Under the pieces are notes generated by a model. It made no database searches. It was not told where the DNA came from and saw nothing but the letters and a program-made list of their open reading frames with translations. Made by a program: the position numbers and the translations under genes. From Pinguiococcus pyrenoidosus (Eukaryota > Sar > Pinguiophyceae > Pinguiochrysidales > Pinguiochrysidaceae), in the NCBI GenBank assembly GCA_019677205.1, contig JAAMXY010004141.1, forward strand, positions 1 to 16,827: a stretch of DNA of 16,827 bases, given 5' to 3'. Shown in pieces: positions 9,830 to 16,827 of this stretch. Numbering within the stretch: position 1 is the first letter of the stretch; each line of letters starts with the position of its first letter.

Positions 9830-12195
9830 ATGGACACGGAGCCGGATGATGGGCTGCGCGTCCTCCGCTCGCACCTGTTCGAGGGCCGCTACGAGGAGGC
9901 CATCCGCGAGATCGAGACCCTCGAGCCGAAGATGAGAAGTCGCGGAGACATCCAGAATGTCAAGGCGGTTTGCCTTCTCCACCTCTCCAAGCCGCACGAA
10001 GCGCTCAAGGTCCTCGACGAGACCATCGCGGCCAACCCGGGCGACGAGGCGGCGCGCCACAATCGCCTTGAGGCGCTCTTCGGCGTGTGCGAAGCGCGCA
10101 TCGAAGCCGCCAACAAAAGATTTCTGGCCGGCGACTCCGGCGGCGCGTTGGCGTGCTACGACCTGGTGTCCCAGGCGCACCTCGAGGAGCTCCGCGTTCC
10201 GCGGCCAGAGCTGCTGTACACCTACTACAACAACCGAGGCGCGGTGTACATGAAGATGAACCGCTTCGCGCAGGCCTTGGCCGACTTCGAGTCGGCCGTC
10301 CAGATGAGGAGCAAGCAGAGCGACGCGCAGCACAACCGTGGCGTGGCGCTCAAGGCCATGAAGCGCTTTGAGGATGCCCTCGGCGCCTTCGACGCCTGCC
10401 TGGAGATCGAGCCGAGCAACTATTCGGCCTTGTGTGGAAAGAGTGAAGTGCTCGCGTCCCTGGACCGCTTCGAAGACGCCATCGAGGTGGCGAGCCTGGC
10501 CATCGACGCCACCGACTCCCCCGACAGCTACCGCGGGCTGCTCGGCCGCGGCTTCGCTCGCTTGAAGTACGGGGACTACGGAGGTGCGGTGCGCGACCTC
10601 GAGAAGGCAGAGAGTCGCGGCTGCAAGAGCAGCGAGTTCATCATGATGTACGAGCTCGCCCTCGCCCTCTACGGTGACGAGCTGTCCGAGATCGGGGAGT
10701 ACGAGCTGGCGATCGACCACTACGAAAGGGCGCTGGCAATGGGCAGCAGTGACCAGCCCAGCGTCGACGTGCTCTTCAACCTCACCCTCGCGAAGCTCTA
10801 CAGTGGCGACAAGAGCGACGAGCCGGCCAACGGATTCCGCCACGTGCTCAGCCTGCGGCCGTCGCATGCGCAGGCTGCGGCCGTCCTTGGGCAGCACCTG
10901 CTGGAACTGTCCTACCCAAATAGCCCCGAGGCCCACGAGGCCTGCATGTGGCTTCAGAGGGCGATCGAGATGCGGCCAAACGAGGCCAACTTGCGGTACA
11001 CCTACGGCCTGGCCCTCATGAAGGTGGGCAACATGAAGGGCGCCGGGGACAGCTTCCGAAAAGTGCTGGAGATCAATCCCGATCACCAGATGGCGATGGA
11101 CGGTCTCAGCCGCGTCGAGGGGTTCTCGGCCGGCTTTGCCATTGCCGCGGCCGTAGCGCGACGGAGCTCGGCCAAGGTCGACAAGGGCGGATACGAGCCG
11201 GGGAGCCCCCGGGCTGCCAAGGCCAAGACGCCCGTGGGCAGCAAGACGTCGGAGGCCTCGAACATCCTCATGGAGCGCACCAAGGCCCAGGACGGCATGC
11301 TACCCAAGCAATCGTCAATGTCCGCTGAGGACTATCTGGCGAACGGGAACTACTCGGTCTCCCCTCGTGCGGAGGTCCCGTTCCTGAAGGAGCAGCTGCG
11401 CCGGCGGGATGAATACATCGAGGTGCTGCGCAAGAAGGTGGAGAAACTCGAGGCGGAACTCGCACAGTACAAGGGAGACTCCTCAGGTGCGCTGCACGAG
11501 AGACACGCCGGCACAACTAGATGCGTTGAGCTCAATCCTAACCTCCGCGCTTCTTCGCGACTTTCAGCGTACTCCGGAATGCGAGAAGGCGTGCGAGCCA
11601 GTCAGAGTGCGTCGATGGAGAGCCGAGATGGGGCCATCATCATCGAGCCCGGCCCGGAATCCGAGCACCCCAAGGTCTCCGTGATTGCCGGTGCGTCTCC
11701 CACTGCGAGCAGTGTCGGGTCGCAGGTCTCTCTCCAGAGGTCGTTCGGGCCGATTAACGAGAAAGTCGGACCCTACTATCAAGACGGGAACATGGGCGTG
11801 ACCACCGATGCTCCAGCTGGGCCGCAGAAGAGGCGGGTCGTCAATATCACGGCGAGCCGCTTGGAAAGGTCTCGTAGCGGCCGGCTCCCTTCCGTGTCGG
11901 TGAACGAGCTCGACGCGCTGAACAACAGAAGCAGCGAGGATGCCCTCATCGATATGCGCTTCTCCTACAGCGAGCTGAAGGCCCCGGGGCCTTTCCCACC
12001 CGGCATTAACATTCAAGAGCGGGAGCGCTATCTCAAAGACAAGGTAAGTCGCCTACACTTGGACGCAGATCGAGTCACGTCTGACGGAGTCACGCCCAGG
12101 ACTTTGAGACCGTGTTCAAGATGTCGCGCTCGGAATTCAACTCGCTCTCCAAGTGGCGGCGGACTGCGATGAAGAAGGAGCTGGCCCTGTGGTAG
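9830..12195 (+). CDS. TPR-repeat protein with coiled coil and C-terminal villin headpiece
   Basis: Probable scaffold that joins TPR-bound partners to actin filaments; function is inferred from domains. Exons 9830-12043 and 12100-12195 (56-nt GTAAGT...CCCAG intron, phase 0) give 769 residues. About eight to ten TPR-like units fill residues 5-425, for example KAVCLLHLSKPHEALKVLDE, NNRGAVYMKMNRFAQALADF and TYGLALMKVGNMKGAGDSFR. A Ser/Ala/Lys linker follows, then a short coiled coil (about 516-548), a Ser-rich disordered stretch, and a villin headpiece at about 710-769. The headpiece shows F711-SYSELK, E732, Y734-L735, core Phe 740/744/751, W757, K763-K764 and ends on L768-W769. The last 31 residues exist only after splicing; without it the frame would end at 12172 in unrelated residues. 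The start is the first ATG of the frame, in a good context (ACCATGG). A second, in-frame intron at 11487-11567 is likely and would remove 27 residues. Confidence 0.87.
11487..11567 (+). other. Candidate 81-nt in-frame intron in the TPR-headpiece gene
   Basis: The stretch begins GTGCGC after ...KGDSS, holds CCTAACC as a branch-site match (11537-11543), then a pyrimidine-rich run, and ends CTTTCAG. It is a multiple of three without an in-frame stop, so the frame reads through it. Removal joins ...GDSS to AYSGMREG. The signals resemble those of the proven introns of the window, but there is no conserved protein here to confirm it. Confidence 0.6.
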
Positions 12196-12543
12196 CCAGG
12201 CCGCTCCAGTTCCTGTTCGTCTGTCGCCCTAGTCTCCGAAGACTTGTCCATGAAAGAATCCGCGTGCCCACGCGCGCGTACTGAGCTTTGTGAGGAAGCT
12301 GATAGGCTCAAAGAGAGTATCCGGATGTCCTGATCAGCTCCGCTTCGCTGAAATGATCTGCGTGGCCATGTCGCACACCTCTCCGAAAGGTCCGGTCTTG
12401 GCCAGAAATGAAAAAGGAAAGTATCTGATGTCGCCTGAACGTGTGTGTGTGTATGAGGAACTCACCAAGATAGGAATTTGGCCAGTGCGAGGATATGTCA
12501 TGAAGGAACGGAAGTGCGACGTGTGAGTGAACAACGCAACTGA
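12196..12543. other. Convergent intergenic spacer (TPR-headpiece gene / SYF1)
   Basis: This 348-bp spacer lies between two facing stop codons and should hold both 3' UTRs. A short GT run (12441-12451) is the only repeat. No gene is visible. Confidence 0.6.
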
Positions 12544-15500
12544 TCATGCTTTCTGCCCTTCTGCCTTTCGAATCTGCCCAAACACGGCATCCGGCACTGC
12601 TCTTTCCTCGAGGTCAAGATCAAGCTCATTCTCATCTTCCTCCTCTTCTTCCTCCTCCCCGTTGCCAGCGCCAGCGTCACCCTGTCCCGCGACGACTCCT
12701 GCAGCCTCGGCATCTGCCACCGCGTCGGTCTTTGCGCGAGCAGCCTGCCACCACAATCCCGTGTTAGTTCGTGAAGCAAAGCGGTGCGGAGGATCGCCAT
12801 TGCACCGTTGCACTACCTGCCGCTCCAAGGCCGCCATCTCCGACTCCGCAGACGCGCCATCGTCCGCCTTTCGCTTATTGGAAGGCGCGCTCGCATTTGC
12901 ATTCGTGCTTGGAACGAATCCTTCGATGTTCGATGGGGCGCCAGCGCCTACAAGGTCATGGTTATACAGGCTCTTCCTCGGACGGCAGCACCGAGCACGT
13001 GGCAAGCGCCGGTGAATCGTCTTACCAAAGGCAACTTTCGCCGCTTCATTCGCATCGTGATCCTGAGCAACGAGTGGCTGCCCATTGTCGGACGTCAGCA
13101 TCTCTGTCGCCATGTAGTTGACGTTGCCGTAGGCCATCTTGACGCTCCTTTGTATTCGCAGCATGTCCCTGCGATGCCGAAGCGAAACGGGTGAGCTTCC
13201 ACGCGGAGAGGAGCAGGGCGAGCAGTGCCGCACGAACCTGAAGGTGTCTTTGTTGCCGTGGGCCACTTCAAATTCCTGCCACTTCTTCCAGTACTCCGCT
13301 TGCGTATTGGGATCGGCGAACTGAGCTCCGTGGCCGTAGATCGCCCTCGCCCGGTCGACCTCGCCCAGCTTGATCTCAAGATCAGCAAAGTCTTTGCACA
13401 GCTCCACCGCCATGGCATCAGGTAGATCTTTGATGCCTGCATTTCGGACGTCCCCGTTAGCAACTGGAAGCGGCGAAAGAGCAGAAGACGGCAAAGACGG
13501 CAAAGACGGCAAAGACGGCAAAGACGGAAAAGACGAACAGCAACAGCACGAGCTCCTCTACCTTTCTCGTAGATTGGGCGCGCTCGAGTTGCACCGTAGA
13601 GCGCACTCGCCTTGGAAACATACAACTTGTACGCCGCGAGCTTTTGGTCTTGCGGCACGCTCGAACAAGCCCGATCGAGTACTGCCATTGTGTGCCGAGC
13701 GAGTCCATATTTCTCCTCAAGCTTTGCGTAGGCCACGTAGAATTCGGCCGCGCCTTCGGCGGGAATCTGCATGCACGCCTGCTCGAGGATCTCCCGCGCC
13801 CGTTCCATCTTGCTGCCACGATATCTCGCGATGAAGTCGGTGATGTACGCCCTCCACAAGTGAAGGGAATGCGGAAACTTGAAGACGCTTACGCCTCGCT
13901 CGTAGACCCGGAAAGCTTCTTCGAAGAACTCGTGCTCCTGCAAGTACTTGGCATAGTTGAGGACCATCTGGGACGTCGCCGCACGGAGCTCAAGGATCCT
14001 GTCGTACGCGGCACGCACGGTCTCGGGCGTCCCAAGACTCTCCTCCATGTCCAGGTAGAGACTCCACACGCGCGCGTTTCTGTGGAGGCGATCCTTCGCA
14101 GTCGCTGCGCCCAGGTTCGCCCCCGCATCTTTGCCCACCGCGCGTCGGCCCGACGCGGCTGCACGCTTCCGCCGGCGCTGCAGAGACCCTACAGGCTCGG
14201 CAACAGCTTCGTTGATGATCTCGAACGCCTCCTCGAAGTTCTCGTGAAGCAGCTGGACTTCGCAGAAGTAGCAGTACACACTTGCGAGCTCGTCCACTGT
14301 TCGGAAGGGGACATCCACTGCCTTCCGGAAGACAAGCCTCGCGCTGTCCAGATCCTTCTGCTCCACGTACAGCTGTGCGAAAGCGATCCAGAGCTCCGCC
14401 AGCGGCCTCCCCACGGCCTTCTGCGGGTCAATCGCCTGGATCGCATCCCGATACGCGAGCGCCGCCTGCGCCGGCTTGTCCCGGTACAGCTCGCCTCGCT
14501 TTATCCACTCGGATACGTTATGCGGATTCTGCCGCAGCAACACGGCGTTGATGAGGAAGGGCCGCTGCGCGGTGAGGTGCTCCAGCCTGGCCAAGCGGAA
14601 GTCCACGTCGTCTCCATCAATATCGCCGTCATCCTCCTCATCCTCTTCGTCCTGCTCCTCCAGCATGGCCAGCTTGGCAGTCACCACCTTCTCCTCGAAG
14701 GTCACGTACGCGTCGAAGACAAGGCTGAAATCGCGGACCGTCAGAACCGCGTGGAGCGCCTCTTCGTAGACATCTCGGGCCCGCTCGAACTCTCCAAGAC
14801 GCACATGAAAATCTGCCAGGCGGCACCAGAGCTTCCCTACTTCGTCGCTAAACCTCTTGGCGCCGCTGCGAATGATGGCCTCCACAGGAAGCGCGTCTTT
14901 GCATTCCTCTGGATGCTTGGCGCAGAGGTTGCACAGCTGCATCCACAAGGTGTGCTTGGATGTCCCCGTGGGCGATTCAAACTTGTCGTCGTTGACGCAC
15001 AACGCCAACTGCTTGGCGACCTCCGCCCACTCCTTCACGGACACCAGATACTGGATGTACTGCTCTCGGTCGTTGGGGCAAAGCATGAGGTACCGGCGGT
15101 ACACGCGCACCGCGGTTTCCTTCACGCCGAGGCTCTTCGCCCAGCGCAGGTACGGCTCCCAGATCCGCTCGTGCTGGGTCACAGGCAGAGCTTGGAGCGC
15201 ACGATCGAAGACCTTCCGGGCAGCGGTGCCCTTGCGCAGGTGCACCAGCAGCTCCGAGTAGTCCAGCCAGATTCTGGGCATGCGGTGCAGGTGCACGAGG
15301 GCTCTTTCGTAGGTGTTCACGAGGATTTTCAGCGCCTTGCTGCGCACACTCCGCCGCTTGGCATTCGTCCAACGCTCTTGGAGGTACATCCTCCACAGCT
15401 TGTAGCTCATGGGCAGCAGCTTGAGCGCTCTCTCGTAGATGCCGTATCTCACGCGCGGCGGCGCAACCTTGCTCTCATCCCGGTCTTCGTCTTGGACGTC

Positions 15501-15605
15501 CGGGGCCGTGTCGTACAGGTATCGCAGCCAGCTCTTGAGGCTGTACGGGTTCCGAGCGAGCTCCTGCTCGTACTCCAGAAAGCGTGGGTCGCGCACATAG
15601 TCCAT
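12544..15605 (-). CDS. SYF1: Pre-mRNA splicing factor SYF1/XAB2, HAT-repeat protein
   Basis: Component of the Prp19-associated (NTC) complex of the active spliceosome; the animal homologue XAB2 also links to transcription-coupled repair. Minus-strand exons are 15605-13562, 13436-13238, 13168-13026, 12947-12817 and 12744-12544, 905 residues. The start opens on a typical SYF1 N-terminus (RDPRFLEYEQELARNPYSLK), followed by many half-a-TPR repeats: YERALKLLPMSYKLW, RMPRIWLDYSELL, VWSLYLDMEESLGTPE, RARAIYGHGAQFADP, YWKKWQEFEVAHGN. An acidic insert (EEQDEEDEEDD) lies mid-protein and an acidic tail ends with the family signature VPDAVFG. Splicing restores YEKGIKDLPDAMAVEL, DTFRDMLRIQRSVK, AFGAGAPSNIEG and LERQAARAKTD. 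Three of the four introns are multiples of three without stops. Length matches the family (roughly 850-900). Confidence 0.96.
12745..12816 (-). other. SYF1 intron 4, 72 nt, in frame and stop-free
   Basis: GTAGTG donor after ...LERQ, an ACTAACAC branch-site match near the 3' end and a GGTGGCAG acceptor before AARAKTD. Phase 0. If retained it would add 24 residues without shifting frame. Confidence 0.8.
12948..13025 (-). other. SYF1 intron 3, 78 nt, in frame and stop-free
   Basis: GTAAGA donor after ...AKVAF(G) and a CCTTGTAG acceptor before AGAPSNIEGFVP. Phase 1 on both sides. The retained version adds 26 mostly basic residues that do not resemble SYF1. Confidence 0.85.
13169..13237 (-). other. 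SYF1 intron 2, 69 nt, in frame and stop-free
   Basis: GTTCGT donor and CATCGCAG acceptor, phase 2. Removal rebuilds the conserved family run HGNKDTF-R-DMLRIQRSVK, which makes this intron certain in practice although the frame reads through it. Confidence 0.92.
13437..13561 (-). other. SYF1 intron 1, 125 nt, carrying a nonamer repeat
   Basis: GTAGAG donor after ...RPIYEK(G) and AAATGCAG acceptor before IKDLPDAMAVEL; phase 1. It contains four perfect and one imperfect copies of a 9-bp unit (plus strand GGCAAAGAC), which makes the transcript strand pyrimidine-rich upstream of the acceptor. Confidence 0.92.
13490..13534. repeat. 9-bp tandem repeat, 4 perfect plus 1 imperfect copies
   Basis: Unit GGCAAAGAC on the plus strand at 13490, 13499, 13508 and 13517, then GGAAAAGAC at 13526. 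It lies wholly inside SYF1 intron 1, so the coding sequence is not affected. Confidence 0.95.
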
Positions 15606-16295
15606 TTTTCCCGCCTCCCCGGCGTTTCAAACCGGCTTCTTCGGCCTGTCCGCTGCTGATAACCTCCCGATCTCTCGGCAGCCACCACCACAGCAAGGCG
15701 CAAGCGAGGCGGCTCTAGCAAACGTGCCGCCGTACACGACCCATACTGCGCAAGAGGCGCACCACAAGGCGCGGCGTCTCTCGTCCGCTACCTATCCTTT
15801 CCCGCCCTTCTTTCCATTCTTCCCCCTCCATCTTTCTTAATTTCCTCTTTCCGCGTATCCTGCAGAAGCTTCGGAGCGCTCCGAAGCGGCACCAAGATCA
15901 GCACTCCCCGGCCTATCTGAAAGAACCCTCCTTGAGATCCGGGGGCGTCGCGATCCGTATCTGCATGCGGCTCCCTTGAGATCGGCCGCCCCAGTCCACG
16001 CCAGCGGCGAGCAGGCGACACGCAGAGATGAACTTCGAGCCGGAGTCAGCTTCGGGCGACGACGGCGCTCAGACTCGAAATCGGCCGTGGAAGACCCCCT
16101 CCTTTGCTCCGCTCGGTCCAGCTCGAGGGCTGAGGCACTTGGCGGAGGGACGCGGTGCGCGAGAGGTCGACGCCTCGCGGCTCCCTGGGAAGTTGTAGTT
16201 GCTCCCAGCTGCAGCCAGCTGATTTGCTGCAGGGACGCGGGACTGCTCCGCGCTGGAAGCGAGTCACGTGGGCCTCACAACGCGATCGAAGCCTC
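15606..16295. promoter_or_regulatory. Divergent spacer shared by SYF1 (-) and NicO permease (+)
   Basis: A 690-bp head-to-head spacer that must hold both 5' UTRs and promoters. It contains a 62-nt pyrimidine-rich tract (15791-15852, six purines) followed at once by a perfect 20-bp palindrome (15868-15887). An in-frame ATG for the permease exists at 16155 but precedes no signal-like sequence. No other gene is visible. Confidence 0.6.
15868..15887. promoter_or_regulatory. Perfect 20-bp palindrome
   Basis: GCTTCGGAGCGCTCCGAAGC equals its own reverse complement. It sits in the middle of the divergent SYF1/NicO spacer, just after the pyrimidine tract. It could be a dimeric transcription-factor site; part of the half-site (GCTTCGGAG) recurs near the permease start at 16310. 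Role is unknown. Confidence 0.6.
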
Positions 16296-16827
16296 ATGGG
16301 GTCCTCGGCGCTTCGGAGAGTCCTCGTGGCGCTTGTCTGCGGCTGTTGCTTGTGGCCCTCGGATGCGCTCCGGCTCTTGGCGAAGCCGGCCACTGGCCGC
16401 CATCTTTTTGGGAGGCCCACCGCAGGAGATAGATCTCTGCGGCAGCAACCGCTGGCCGCAGCAGGGATGCTTCCGATGGGGCCTCCGAAGCGAAGCCTGC
16501 CGCTCGCGTTCATCTCTGCAAGCAAGTCCTTTCCGCCGCTGATGGCCAGCATCTACGGAGGGTTGCTCGCAGGAAGTCTCCACGCGGTACGTTCCGCTCC
16601 GGGTCGAGGACGCTGAGCATCAACTGAAGAACCAAATGGAGTCACGGTCCGGCGTGGAGACTGTGGCGCCGTGCCTTCGCGACGTACGAATGAGCTAACT
16701 CGGCACTTGCGCGAAGGTCTCGGGGCCGGATCACCTCGCCGCCATTCTGCCTCGCTGCATGGGACAGAGGTGGTGGCGAGCGGCGCGTGTGGGCGCCATC
16801 TGGGGGTTGGGGCATAGCATAAGCAGC
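16296..16827 (+). CDS. Plastid-type NicO (nickel/cobalt efflux family) metal permease, 5' part
   Basis: Membrane permease related to the plant chloroplast family once called high-affinity nickel transport proteins; the transported metal is unproven. Exons 16296-16586 and 16717 to the window end (130-nt intron, phase 0, CTAAC branch match at 16695) give 134 residues of an incomplete protein. Splicing restores LLAGSLHA-VSGPDHLAAI, the family signature with H96-x5-D102-H103, and the fragment ends in GAIWGLGHSIS (H130), the second metal-binding motif. The N-terminus, MGSSALRRVLVALVCGCCLW followed by PSDA and LRLLAKP, looks like a signal peptide plus a basic transit region, as in bipartite leaders of secondary plastids. 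The start at 16296 is preferred over the in-frame ATG at 16155 because it places that leader first. The remaining membrane segments lie beyond the window. Confidence 0.82.

Noticed and set aside
9776-11086. 436-codon minus-strand frame opposite the TPR array
   Set aside because: It contains repeated Val/Leu/His/Arg-rich stretches that are the reverse of TPR codons, not a recognisable protein.
11691-11725. Possible 35-nt GTGCGT...CGCAG intron in the TPR-headpiece gene
   Set aside because: Too short for the other introns of the window (56 nt minimum), no branch site, and removal would shift the frame.
13644-15659. Very long open frame (671 codons) on the plus strand opposite SYF1
   Set aside because: It mirrors the SYF1 coding exon in a frame kept open by high GC at third positions. 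The minus-strand protein has clear HAT repeats; this one shows none.
1-16827. Bacterial or viral origin, CRISPR arrays, insertion sequences and tRNA genes
   Set aside because: Spliceosomal introns and eukaryote-specific families exclude a bacterial source. I saw no regularly spaced repeat array, transposase, rRNA or tRNA B-box with a matching fold on either strand by eye.

Overview
This window is nuclear DNA from a GC-rich microbial eukaryote with a compact gene layout. At least ten, and probably twelve, spliceosomal introns of 56-130 nt can be placed by restoring conserved protein across them. All are GT-AG, and a few carry a CTAAC-like branch site. The gene content suggests a flagellated alga: a sperm-tail PG-rich repeat (flagellar microtubule) protein, an animal/protist-type Na+/Ca2+ exchanger, and a NicO-type metal permease of the chloroplast family whose N-terminus looks like a signal peptide followed by a transit peptide. 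That last trait points to a complex (secondary) plastid, as in stramenopiles, haptophytes, cryptophytes or chromerids. I cannot name the lineage, and the plastid argument is inference.

Seven genes are present and they alternate strand perfectly. (1) 3-1074 +, 3' end of an STPGR-repeat protein, four exons. (2) 1446-4206 -, NCX Na+/Ca2+ exchanger with two Calx-beta domains. (3) 4802-7094 +, nucleolar DEAD-box helicase of the DDX21/Gu type (GUCT domain and RGG tail). (4) 7503-8945 -, AAAP-type amino acid permease, intronless. (5) 9830-12195 +, a TPR protein with a coiled coil and a C-terminal villin headpiece. (6) 12544-15605 -, the spliceosomal HAT-repeat protein SYF1/XAB2, five exons. (7) 16296-end +, 5' part of the plastid-type NicO metal permease. 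The three tail-to-tail spacers are about 350-410 bp and the three head-to-head spacers about 600-880 bp, so each head-to-head spacer is probably a shared promoter region.

The genes do not form one pathway: they cover flagellar structure, ion and amino acid transport, ribosome biogenesis, splicing, actin-linked scaffolding and plastid metal transport. The most interesting object is gene 5. Its last exon holds the actin-binding subdomain of a villin headpiece and is reached only by splicing a 56-nt intron, so an ORF-only reading misses it. TPR repeats plus a headpiece is an architecture I do not recognise as described. A second theme is introns whose length is a multiple of three and which contain no in-frame stop. 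Three in SYF1 are well supported and two more are candidates in NCX and the TPR-headpiece gene. They are invisible to ORF finding and would insert spurious residues if left in.
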